A stretch of DNA of 64,000 nucleotides from the NCBI RefSeq assembly GCF_000975135.1, contig NZ_BBRF01000003.1, forward strand, positions 1 through 64,000, written 5' to 3'. A model generated the notes under the pieces. That model searched no databases. It saw only the letters and a list, made by a program, of their open reading frames with translations, and was not told where the DNA came from. The translations under genes and the position numbers were made by a program. Shown here one piece after another: positions 34,810 through 42,864 of this stretch (position 1 is its first letter; the number at the start of each line of letters is the position of its first letter). This DNA comes from Demequina aurantiaca (GTDB taxonomy: Bacteria > Actinomycetota > Actinomycetes > Actinomycetales > Demequinaceae).

Positions 34810-36546
34810 CTATTCGGCGGTGGCGTCCGCGTCCAGATCCTTGAGCGCGCGCCGTAGCACCTTGCCCACGTTGGTCTTGGGCAACTCATCCACGAACACG
34901 ATCTGGTGTGGTCGCTTGTAGCCGGCAAGGCGCTTCTTGAGGAACTTGCGCAGCTCGTCCGCCGTCAGCGAGTCGTCACGCTTGACGACGTAGAGCTTAG
35001 GAACCTCGCCAGCATGCTCATCCGGCACGCCGGTGGCACCGGCTTCCGACACCTTGGGGTGCACCATGGCGGCGTCCTCGAGTTCACCCGGGAAGACGTT
35101 GAATCCGGAAACGACGATGATTTCCTTCTTGCGATCGACAATACGCAGGAAGCCGTCCTCGTCCATGGTTGCGATGTCACCTGTGAGGAGCCACCCACCG
35201 TCAAAGAGCACGTTGGCGGACTCTTTGGGGTTGTTCCAGTACCCGCTCATGACCTGCGGTCCGAGCACAGCAAGCTCGCCCGGCTCACCAGGCTCAACGT
35301 CCTGGTGGTCCTCGTCGACGATTCTCACGTCAGTAGAAGGCAACGGGATGCCGATGGTACCGATACGCGGCGGTATGTGGGTGGGGTTGACGGCGACAAC
35401 GGGCGACGCCTCCGTGAGGCCGTAGCCCTCGGTGATGTCCTTGCCGGTGATCTTCTTCCACCGTTCACCGACTGACGAGCGCAGCGCCATGCCGCCGGCG
35501 ACGGTAATGCGCAGACCGCTGTGGTCGTCCTTCGCAAAGTCCTCGTTGTCCATGAGCGCCGCAGCAAGAGTGCTGACCAGCATCAATCCGTCGGGCTTGG
35601 ACTTGTGGATGGTCTTGACGAAGCCCTTGAGGTCGCGCGGGTTGGTGACGAGGACGTTATGCGCCCCAAAGCGATAGAAGCCAATCGCATTCACGGTGAG
35701 AGCGAACACGTGATAGAGCGGCAACGCGGCGATGATGACGGGCTGCTTCTCCTCACCGAGCGTGTTGCGAATCTGCCCCATGAACTGTTCCTGATTGTTC
35801 AGCAGATTCCAATGCGACAGAATCGCGGCCTTGGTGCCGCCGGTCGTCCCGCCCGTGTACTGCAACAGCGCAGTGTCACCGGGCGTCAACTCGGGATCCT
35901 TCCACGTTGCGGCGGCGCCCTGCTTGAGCGCTGTCACGAACGAGACCGCATTGGGGATCGAATATTTGCGGACCATGTGCTTGATCTTGTCGGCGGCAAA
36001 GTTGATGATCGCGCGCTTGGGCTGCGACAGCATGTCGGCGGCATCCGTGATCACGACGTGCTCGAGCGACGAACCTTCGAGCAGTTCCTCGACCTTGAAT
36101 GCGAAGTTGGAGAGCACCACGATGGCGCGCGGCTGCGCGTCGTGGACGGCCTCCTTGAGTTCCGTGACCGTGTACAGCGGGTTAGCGTTAACGACGATCA
36201 ATCCCGCACGCAACGCGCCGTAAAACGCGACGGGGAACTGCATGAGGTTGGGCATCTGGATGACGATGCGATCGCCCTTGACGAGGCCGAGTTCGGTCTG
36301 GAGAAAGGCGGCGAAGTCCGTTGCAAGGCGATCAACGTCGTTGAAGGTGAGTTTGCCGCCCAGGTTGGAGAAGGCGGTCTTGTCTCCGTGGTGCTTTGCC
36401 GCGTTGCGGACCATGTCGCTCAGCGATCGCTCCTCGACCGACGGAATGACGGCAGGCACAGCATCGGGGTAGTACTTGAACCACGGTCGGTCCTCGCCGC
36501 CCACCGGGTCGGCGGAGGGGAGCGGGGCGTTGGCGCTAGCAGTCAT
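34810..36546 (-). CDS. fadD: Long-chain fatty acid-CoA ligase
   Basis: 578 residues. ATG 36546 is chosen because GAGG sits 6 bases upstream; ATG 36552 abuts it. The ANL-family adenylation motif YTGGTTGGTKAAILSH, the GYGLTEASPV motif and the hinge DRKKEIIVVSG identify an acyl-CoA synthetase; the C-terminal lysine lies in LPKTNVGKVLRR. It activates fatty acids with ATP and CoA before beta-oxidation. It lies just downstream of the fadA-fabG-MaoC operon on the same strand, supporting a shared fatty-acid role. Confidence 0.92.
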   Translation of the reverse strand: MTASANAPLPSADPVGGEDRPWFKYYPDAVPAVIPSVEERSLSDMVRNAAKHHGDKTAFSNLGGKLTFNDVDRLATDFAAFLQTELGLVKGDRIVIQMPNLMQFPVAFYGALRAGLIVVNANPLYTVTELKEAVHDAQPRAIVVLSNFAFKVEELLEGSSLEHVVITDAADMLSQPKRAIINFAADKIKHMVRKYSIPNAVSFVTALKQGAAATWKDPELTPGDTALLQYTGGTTGGTKAAILSHWNLLNNQEQFMGQIRNTLGEEKQPVIIAALPLYHVFALTVNAIGFYRFGAHNVLVTNPRDLKGFVKTIHKSKPDGLMLVSTLAAALMDNEDFAKDDHSGLRITVAGGMALRSSVGERWKKITGKDITEGYGLTEASPVVAVNPTHIPPRIGTIGIPLPSTDVRIVDEDHQDVEPGEPGELAVLGPQVMSGYWNNPKESANVLFDGGWLLTGDIATMDEDGFLRIVDRKKEIIVVSGFNVFPGELEDAAMVHPKVSEAGATGVPDEHAGEVPKLYVVKRDDSLTADELRKFLKKRLAGYKRPHQIVFVDELPKTNVGKVLRRALKDLDADATAE

Positions 36547-36612
36547 TGTCATCCTCGTTGATGGGTCGCTTGTATGGGAACAATGATGCTGGTCATTGCC
36601 CCTCTGGCACAA

Positions 36613-37470
36613 CTAGGGCGCGCCGGTGACGCCCATCAGCAGGTGGGCCTTGCTTCCGTCTCGGTTGGTGACGGCGGCGTCGTATCCCTGCTCGGTAGCC
36701 GAGGTGGCAAAGCCGACGGTGCCAGGCAGCAAGATGGGGCGCAGGAAGCTCACGGAGGTCTCGTATGCCTCCGGTAGGCGGCCCTCGAGCGCCGCCAGCG
36801 CGCGGGCGTGCGTCCACATTCCGTGAATGATGGGCCGCGCGAATCCGAAGGCCTTGGCGGCAACCGTGCTGGTGTGAATCGGGTTCGGGTCGTGCGAGAC
36901 CTTGCGGTAGCGCCGTCCCAGATCCTTGGCCAGTCGCCACTTGGCTTGCGGCTGGAGGGGCTCGAAACTCTGGCGTTCCACGTCCTCTACCTCTCCGGGG
37001 GCGCTCATACCAGTCGCTAGGTATGTGCTCGTGCCGTCCCACACTGTCTCGTCGCCCACGCGGACCTGACCGATCAGGTCAATCATTGCGCCCCGCTTGT
37101 GAGGACGCAGGTTGTCAATGTGCACACGCACCTGCAATTTCTCCTCGAGTCCGACCGGGCGGTGCAGCGTCATCGAGTTGCTGACGTGCACCGCGCCCAC
37201 CAGCTTGATTGAGGAGTCCGGAGCACCCAACAGGTGGACGTGCAACGGGAACGTGAGGACGTGGAGCCAGGTGGGCGGCACGGTGTCCCGTAGCGTGAAT
37301 CCACAGACGCGGTTGTATTCGGCGAGTCGAGCGAGGTCCTGCCGCTGGTTGTCGACGACGGCGACCTGCCGCGGGATTTTGGCCGCCTTGGCACGGCTCG
37401 GAACCAGCGCGCGCGCGAAAGCAGTCCCCATCGAGGGCAACTCGTCGAGATGTTGCTCGCGCCGCTCCAT
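36613..37470 (-). CDS. MaoC-like (3R)-hydroxyacyl dehydratase/hydratase, HtdX type
   Basis: 285 residues, a double-hotdog protein like mycobacterial HtdX (Rv0241c). The C-terminal hotdog has the hydratase-2 motif YRKVSHDPNPIHTSTVAA with the catalytic Asp and His. FARPIIHGMWTHA follows. The N-terminal hotdog lacks the motif, as in the family. It hydrates enoyl-thioesters or dehydrates (3R)-hydroxyacyl ones. Its ATG overlaps the FabG stop by one base (TAATG), so the two are co-translated. Confidence 0.85.
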   Translation of the reverse strand: MERREQHLDELPSMGTAFARALVPSRAKAAKIPRQVAVVDNQRQDLARLAEYNRVCGFTLRDTVPPTWLHVLTFPLHVHLLGAPDSSIKLVGAVHVSNSMTLHRPVGLEEKLQVRVHIDNLRPHKRGAMIDLIGQVRVGDETVWDGTSTYLATGMSAPGEVEDVERQSFEPLQPQAKWRLAKDLGRRYRKVSHDPNPIHTSTVAAKAFGFARPIIHGMWTHARALAALEGRLPEAYETSVSFLRPILLPGTVGFATSATEQGYDAAVTNRDGSKAHLLMGVTGAP

Positions 37471-38819
37471 TAGGCACCCACCAAGTTTTGTCCGCACACG
37501 CGGATCACCTGTCCATTGACACCGGCCGATGCTGGGTCCAGGAGGTAGCCGATGGCCTCGGCCACGTCCTCGGGCTGGCCCCCTTGGCTCAACGAGTTGC
37601 TCCGACGGAAGATCTCTCGCTGGATGAACGGGATGCGTGCCGTCATGGCCGTTTCGATGAAGCCGGGGGCCACGGCGTTCGCCGTGATGCCACGGCTGGC
37701 GAGATCCGGAGCCATGGCCTCGACGAGGCCCGTCACTCCGGCCTTCGACGCGGCGTAGTTGGTCTGACCCTTGTTTCCGGCGAGCCCGGAGGTGGACGCG
37801 ATACCCACGATGCGCCCGCCATCCTCGACCGAGCCAGGGATAGCAGGATCAAGCAACACCTCATTCATGCGAATCTGTGCAGCGAGGTTGACGTCCAGCA
37901 CCGAACCCCAGCGATCGGCGTCTGTGTTCACGAGCATTTTGTCTCGCGTGATTCCTGCGCAGTGCACGACGCCGTAAATCCTCTCGCCGCGCCGAGCGAC
38001 GTGTTCCGCGATGGCTGCCCCGGCATCGTCCGCAGTGATGTCGAGTTGCAGAGCGGTTCCGCCGACCTCGTTGGCCACCTCAGCGAGCGACTCGCCGGCG
38101 GCGGGAATGTCGACGCCCACGATCGTGGCACCGTCACGGGCAAGGATGCGAGCAATAGATGCACCAATGCCTCGTGCGGCTCCCGTGACGACGACGACGC
38201 GGTCCTGAAGTGGCTTCTCAATGAGCTCATCGATGCCGGAGGAGGCGTCGCTGACATGCCACGTCTGCCCGTCCACGAAGGCGGACCGACCCTGCAGCAC
38301 AAAGCCCAGGGTAGAGACCAGGTTGCTTGCCGACGCATCTGCGGCGACGTAAACCAAGTTGGACGTGGCCCCGCGGCGCAGTTCTTTCCCGACAGTCCGG
38401 TTGATCCCGTCCAATGCGCGGGTGACCGACTTGGCTTCCCAGTCGCCCGATGCTTCACGAGCGACAATCACGATGCGCCCCGATCCCTCAAGGGCCCGAA
38501 CGGCGGGACGGAGCACCGCACGCAGGTCCTCGAGGCCGACGATGGTCGTCAGGTCCATCGCGTCGATGACGAGCGCCCCAATGCGCGATCCGTACCCGGG
38601 TGGGGAGTCGGCCGGAGCATCGACGATCGGGTCGGAGGATTCCAGACCCAACAGGTCTAGAGTGTCGGCCACCAGCGTCGATGCACCGAGCGGCGCGAGC
38701 ACCACGGTGCCGTCGGGCCACGTGCGACCACGCCGGAGCTGGGGAGGATCCGCCAGGCCGGCTCGGGTAGAGACCGCGTGACCAACGGGGGAGTAGAAGA
38801 GCTTCTCGAGCGCGCCCAT
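37470..38819 (-). CDS. fabG: 3-oxoacyl-(ACP/CoA) reductase, high-molecular-weight FabG4 type
   Basis: 449 residues from ATG 38819; longer than normal FabG (about 250). An extra N-terminal degenerate Rossmann/flavodoxin-like domain (1-200) precedes the SDR domain, as in mycobacterial FabG4 (Rv0242c). The SDR domain has VTGAARGIGASIARILA, NAVAPGF-type motif and catalytic YAASK, with Ser in GIASTSG. It reduces 3-oxoacyl-CoA/ACP, probably NADH-dependent. Its start overlaps the thiolase stop by one base. The order thiolase-FabG4-HtdX matches Rv0243-0242c-0241c content. Confidence 0.9.
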   Translation of the reverse strand: MGALEKLFYSPVGHAVSTRAGLADPPQLRRGRTWPDGTVVLAPLGASTLVADTLDLLGLESSDPIVDAPADSPPGYGSRIGALVIDAMDLTTIVGLEDLRAVLRPAVRALEGSGRIVIVAREASGDWEAKSVTRALDGINRTVGKELRRGATSNLVYVAADASASNLVSTLGFVLQGRSAFVDGQTWHVSDASSGIDELIEKPLQDRVVVVTGAARGIGASIARILARDGATIVGVDIPAAGESLAEVANEVGGTALQLDITADDAGAAIAEHVARRGERIYGVVHCAGITRDKMLVNTDADRWGSVLDVNLAAQIRMNEVLLDPAIPGSVEDGGRIVGIASTSGLAGNKGQTNYAASKAGVTGLVEAMAPDLASRGITANAVAPGFIETAMTARIPFIQREIFRRSNSLSQGGQPEDVAEAIGYLLDPASAGVNGQVIRVCGQNLVGA

Positions 38820-40090
38820 CACACTGCCTCCAGAATCGCGACGACGCCTTGTCCACCGGCGGCACACACCGAGACCAGCCCGCGCTTGCCTGGGCCAAGG
38901 TCGTGGAGCATCTTCGCGAGGCTCGGGACGATGCGGGCGCCGGTGGCGGCGAAGGGGTGTCCCACGGCGAGCGAGGAGCCCATCGTGTTCAACTTGGAAC
39001 GGTCGAGGGTGCCAATGGCGCCGTTGAGACCGAGGCTGGTGCAGTATTCCTCCGATTCCCAGGCCTTGAGTGTGGCCAGGACGGTGGATGCGAACGCTTC
39101 GTGGATCTCGACCAGGTCGAAGTCCTCGATCGTGAGACCGTTCCGCTCGAGCATGTGACCAACCGCCCCTACTGGAGCGAGGAGCAGGTCCTCACCCGCG
39201 GGGTGGTCTACCGCGGCAACGTTGGCGTCCACGAACTTCGCCAGTACGGGCAGATGATTGTCCCGGGCCCATTGCTCGCTACCCAGCAGCACGGTGGCGG
39301 CGCCGTCCGACAGGGCGGTGGAGTTCCCAGCCGTCATGGTGCCGTCGGGTCCGCCGAAGGCGGGCTTGAGCTTGGCGAGCTTCTCGACCGAGGTGTCGGG
39401 GCGAAGGATGGAGTCCTTTGCGACTCCCAGGTAGGGGGTCACTAGGTCATCGAAGAATCCCGCATCCCAGGCAGCAGCAAGCGAGTGGTGAGATGCCGCG
39501 GCGAGCTCATCCTGAGCCTCCCGAGTGACCTCCCACCGCTTGGTGGTGAGCGCCTGGTGCTCACCCATGGACAGCCCCGTGCGCGGCTCGTTGACGCCTG
39601 GTGCGAGCGGCTTGAGGTGACTCGGGCGGATGCGTGCAAGGGCCTTGAGCCGCTCACCCGTCGAGCGGGCGGCGTTCGCGGCCAAGAGCGCCTTGCGCAG
39701 CGGTTCGCTGACAGTGATGGGGGCGTCGGACGCCGAGTCGGCACCACCCGCGATTCCCGAGTCGATTTGGCCGAGCGAGATCTTGTTCGCGATGTATATG
39801 GTCGCCTCGAGTCCAGTACCGCAGGCCTGCTGCAGGTCGCACGCGGGCGTGGTGGGTGCAAGTGACGAGCTCAGCACCGCCTCACGGGTGAGGTTGAAGT
39901 CACGGGGGTGCTTGAGGACTGCACCGGCCGCCACTTCTCCGAGTTGCATGCCGCTCAGCCCGTAGCGAGCGGCGAGGCCATCAATTGCGGATGTCAGTAG
40001 GTCGTGGCTCGCGGCCTGTGCGTAGGGCCCTCCCGCCTTGGCGAACGGGGTGCGGTTGCCACCTACGATGACGGCGTTGCTGTTCATCAT
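38819..40090 (-). CDS. Acetyl-CoA C-acetyltransferase / 3-ketoacyl-CoA thiolase (FadA2-like)
   Basis: 423 residues (ATG 40090 or 40087). Thiolase motifs are the acyl-accepting Cys in LQQACGTGLEA, the His in SLAVGHPFAATGARI and the second Cys in SVCAAGGQGVVAI. It cleaves 3-ketoacyl-CoA or condenses two acetyl-CoA. First gene of the coupled minus-strand operon; its promoter region carries the TetR-type dyad at 40141-40175. Confidence 0.92.
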   Translation of the reverse strand: MMNSNAVIVGGNRTPFAKAGGPYAQAASHDLLTSAIDGLAARYGLSGMQLGEVAAGAVLKHPRDFNLTREAVLSSSLAPTTPACDLQQACGTGLEATIYIANKISLGQIDSGIAGGADSASDAPITVSEPLRKALLAANAARSTGERLKALARIRPSHLKPLAPGVNEPRTGLSMGEHQALTTKRWEVTREAQDELAAASHHSLAAAWDAGFFDDLVTPYLGVAKDSILRPDTSVEKLAKLKPAFGGPDGTMTAGNSTALSDGAATVLLGSEQWARDNHLPVLAKFVDANVAAVDHPAGEDLLLAPVGAVGHMLERNGLTIEDFDLVEIHEAFASTVLATLKAWESEEYCTSLGLNGAIGTLDRSKLNTMGSSLAVGHPFAATGARIVPSLAKMLHDLGPGKRGLVSVCAAGGQGVVAILEAV

Positions 40091-40140
40091 GCCTCCATTG
40101 GCTTGTGAATCGAGTGAAGGGACAGCTCGTGAACATGTCT

Positions 40141-40175
40141 CCGATACTCACGGTAGCAGATACTCAGAGTATCGG
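40141..40175 (+). promoter_or_regulatory. Candidate TetR operator between fadA-like and tetR genes
   Basis: The perfect palindrome GATACT-CAG-AGTATC (40159-40173) plus an imperfect copy GATACT-CAC-GGTAGC (40143-40157) give outer arms CCGATACT/AGTATCGG. The strong copy ends just before the -10 of tetR, suited to repress both divergent units. Confidence 0.65.
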
Positions 40176-40176
40176 T

Positions 40177-40182
40177 TAAGGT
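40177..40182 (+). promoter_or_regulatory. -10 element of leaderless promoter (tetR)
   Basis: TAAGGT (TANNNT) ends 6 bases before ATG 40189. This favours that start over the GTG at 40183. Confidence 0.5.
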
Positions 40183-40188
40183 GTGAAC

Positions 40189-40812
40189 ATGACTGAAGAC
40201 GGTCGGAACACTCGCTGGGATGCCCACCGCATCTCACGGCGCCAGGAATTGGTGTCGCATGCCTTGCGTGCCATTCGGGTGAATGGCGCGGGCGTGGGCA
40301 TGGACGAGATTGCTGCGCGAGCAGGCACATCGAAAACCGTTTTTTACAGGCATTTTGGCGACCGTGCCGGCCTTTATGAGGCTGTGGTGGAATCGGTTCA
40401 CGACTACATTGAACAGGGCCTCACGACGGCAATCGCTGAACACGAGCCCGAGAACCTGGACCACCTAGCTTCGACACTTGCCGATGCCTATTTGCTGTTG
40501 GTGGAGCGTGATCCCCACATCTACCGCTTCGTCATGAATGGCCCGACTCCCGGTACCAGTTCCGCGGATCCGCTGGGTTCCATGCCCATGCGAATTGGAG
40601 ACTTTGTCGGTGGAGTAATTCTGGCCAGCCCTGGTGCCGCTGGAGTGAGCGTGGAGTGCGCCGCAACCTGGGGTCACGGACTCGTGGGCTTCATCCGGGC
40701 CGTGGCCGACAGGTGGATGGACTCCGCACAACGCGAACCCCGCGACCTGGTGGTCGACCACATTTCACGGCTTTTCGCGCCGGCGTTCGCCGGTGCCATG
40801 GCCACACCCTGA
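40189..40812 (+). CDS. TetR-family transcriptional regulator of the fatty-acid locus
   Basis: 207 residues. The HTH at about 25-60 is GMDEIAARAGTSKTVFYRHFGDRAGL, read as MDEIAARAGTSKTVFYRHF. The C-terminal ligand domain is helical. It is divergent from the thiolase operon, 24 bases before the acyl-CoA oxidase-like gene and directly downstream of a strong dyad, so it probably represses both units in response to acyl-CoA. The ligand is inference. Confidence 0.88.
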   Translation: MTEDGRNTRWDAHRISRRQELVSHALRAIRVNGAGVGMDEIAARAGTSKTVFYRHFGDRAGLYEAVVESVHDYIEQGLTTAIAEHEPENLDHLASTLADAYLLLVERDPHIYRFVMNGPTPGTSSADPLGSMPMRIGDFVGGVILASPGAAGVSVECAATWGHGLVGFIRAVADRWMDSAQREPRDLVVDHISRLFAPAFAGAMATP

Positions 40813-40836
40813 ATTCAGCACAACTAAGGAGCAACA

Positions 40837-42786
40837 ATGACGTTGACCGATGAGAGCCGACCCGTGAAGAACGAGGAACGACTCACCACACTTGGCGCGT
40901 CACTGCGCCGCGCCCTCGACGGCCAGTTTGCCGACGTCCGGGCCATGAACAGAGAGAGTTTTCCGGCCGAGGATTTGCTGCGTGATCCGGAGGCCGACAT
41001 CGAGACCTCCCGCGAGTGGACCCTTAACCGGCTGCGTTACCTGAATGACAACGGTCTCGGTTCGGTGGGAGTGCCTTCTGGCGCCAACACGGTGTCCGAC
41101 CCGCTCTCCGCCGTCATGGCGTTCGAAATTTTGAGCCATGGCGACCTGTCGGTGACGATCAAGTCAGGGGTGCAATTCGGCTTGTTCGGTGGTGCGGTCA
41201 CCAACCTCGGAACCGCCTGGCACCACGAGACCTATCTGCCAGATATCACGTCCATGAAGCTGTTGGGCGGCTTCGCCATGACCGAACTTGGCCACGGCAG
41301 CGACGTTGCGAGCCTGGAGACGACCATCACGTACCTCCCCGAGACGGATGAGTACGAGATCAACTCGCCGACGCCAACCGCGGCGAAGGCTTACATCGGA
41401 AACGTAGCGCGCGACGGCCGTATGGTCGCCCTGTTCGGACAGCTGCACGTAGGTAGCGAGTCTCAGGGCGTGCACACCATCCTGGTGCCGATTCGCGACG
41501 AGGATGGCTCAGTCCTGCCGGGCATCACGATCGGCGACCAGGGGCACAAGGGAGGTCTCATGGGCGTCGACAACGGCACCATCCTCTTTGATCACATTCG
41601 CGTCCCGCGCCGCATGCTGCTGGACCGCTACGGAGGCGTTGACGAGGCGGGAAACTACGTCTCGACAATTGAGAATCCCAACCGTCGGTTCTTCACGATG
41701 CTCGGAACGCTGGTTCGAGGACGCGTCTGCATCGGCGCCGGAGGCGGCATCGCCGCCCGCCGGGGACTATCGACCGCCACGCGCTACGCGCTCAAGCGCC
41801 GCCAGTTCCCTGAGGCAGGGCGCCCCGGTGGCGTGTTGCTCCTGGACTACCTGGTGCACCAGCGTCGACTGTTGCCACGCATCGCCCGTAGTTACGCGCT
41901 TGGCTTCGCGCAAAACGAACTCACGCAGATGCTCGTCCACATTCAGAGTGGAGGCGAACACACGGAGCGGGATCAGCGGGAGCTCGAGTCCCGCGCGGCC
42001 GGACTGAAGGCCGTGACCACCCGCTTCGCGAATGAGACGATGCAGGAGGCACGCGAGGCGTGTGGCGGTTCCGGCTACCTCAGCGAGAATCATCTCACCG
42101 ACCTCCGGGCCGACGTGGATGTGTTCGCTACCTTCGAGGGTGACAACACGGTGTTGATGCAACTCGTGACCAAGTCGCTGCTGTCCGACTACAAGCGGGC
42201 CTGGGGAGAGCTGGACCGTAGTGGCGTGGTGCGCGAGACCGGCCGCGTCGTGAGCGAGACCATGATGGAGCGCACCGCCGCGTCGGTCATGTTGGATAAG
42301 CTCGCCGCCTCCGCGCGACGCAAGCCTGATGAGACCAGTGTCATAGATTCGTCGTGGCACGCGCTGATGTTCGAGGAGCGAGAGCGCCACTCGCTGGAGT
42401 CGCTGGCACGCCGCTTCAAGGCCGCGTCGCAAGAGAAGGGAGACTCCTTCGAGTCGTTCAATGCCCTAGGCGATCACGTCCAGTTCGTGGCGCGTGCACA
42501 CATGGAGCGGGTCGCACTCGAGGCCTTCGTCGCCGGAATTGATGCCTGCCAGGACGACGACGCGAAGCAGGTCCTTCACCACCTGTGTACACTCTTCGCC
42601 TTGACGAGCATCGAACAGGACCGCGCCTGGTACCTCGAGCACAACCGCATCAGCGGCTCCAAGGCCAAAGCCATTGGCGGCCAGATTAGCGAGATGTGCC
42701 GCAAGCTACGCCCCAACGCCCTTGCCATCGTCGAGGGCATGGGAATTCCTGAGGAGTGGCTACACGCCGCAATTCTTGACGACTAG
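40837..42786 (+). CDS. Acyl-CoA oxidase/dehydrogenase family flavoenzyme
   Basis: 649 residues, longer than ordinary acyl-CoA dehydrogenases (about 380-610) and laid out like acyl-CoA oxidases. GGFAMTELGHGSDVASLET is the FAD/substrate motif, KAYIGNVARDG and GVDNGTILFDHIRVPR follow, and TFEGDNTVLMQLV carries the catalytic Glu in the ACOX position. The C-terminal ACOX helical domain spans about 480-640. It introduces the C2-C3 double bond in acyl-CoA. Whether O2 or an electron-transfer protein is the acceptor cannot be told. A run AAGGAG precedes the start. Confidence 0.85.
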   Translation: MTLTDESRPVKNEERLTTLGASLRRALDGQFADVRAMNRESFPAEDLLRDPEADIETSREWTLNRLRYLNDNGLGSVGVPSGANTVSDPLSAVMAFEILSHGDLSVTIKSGVQFGLFGGAVTNLGTAWHHETYLPDITSMKLLGGFAMTELGHGSDVASLETTITYLPETDEYEINSPTPTAAKAYIGNVARDGRMVALFGQLHVGSESQGVHTILVPIRDEDGSVLPGITIGDQGHKGGLMGVDNGTILFDHIRVPRRMLLDRYGGVDEAGNYVSTIENPNRRFFTMLGTLVRGRVCIGAGGGIAARRGLSTATRYALKRRQFPEAGRPGGVLLLDYLVHQRRLLPRIARSYALGFAQNELTQMLVHIQSGGEHTERDQRELESRAAGLKAVTTRFANETMQEAREACGGSGYLSENHLTDLRADVDVFATFEGDNTVLMQLVTKSLLSDYKRAWGELDRSGVVRETGRVVSETMMERTAASVMLDKLAASARRKPDETSVIDSSWHALMFEERERHSLESLARRFKAASQEKGDSFESFNALGDHVQFVARAHMERVALEAFVAGIDACQDDDAKQVLHHLCTLFALTSIEQDRAWYLEHNRISGSKAKAIGGQISEMCRKLRPNALAIVEGMGIPEEWLHAAILDD

Positions 42787-42830
42787 ACACCGATGGGCCC
42801 GGAGCTCTCCGGCCACGGGCCCATCGGTGT
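42787..42830. terminator. Bidirectional terminator between convergent genes
   Basis: A perfect 15-bp stem ACACCGATGGGCCCG / CGGGCCCATCGGTGT with a 14-base loop, starting right after the acyl-CoA oxidase stop and 35 bases from the helicase stop. No T-run. Confidence 0.7.
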
Positions 42831-42864
42831 GTGCGTCGTTCGCCGCACCAGTGCGGTTGTGGAT

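Noticed and set aside
33633..34928. 431-residue open frame on the minus strand
   Set aside because: Fully antisense to the MFS transporter; composition is Gly/Arg/Asp-rich shadow sequence with no recognisable domain.
35521..36561. 346-residue open frame on the plus strand
   Set aside because: Antisense to fadD, no domain, composition typical of a high-GC shadow frame.
37488..38660. 390-residue open frame on the plus strand
   Set aside because: Antisense to the FabG4-type gene, whose motifs are all intact.
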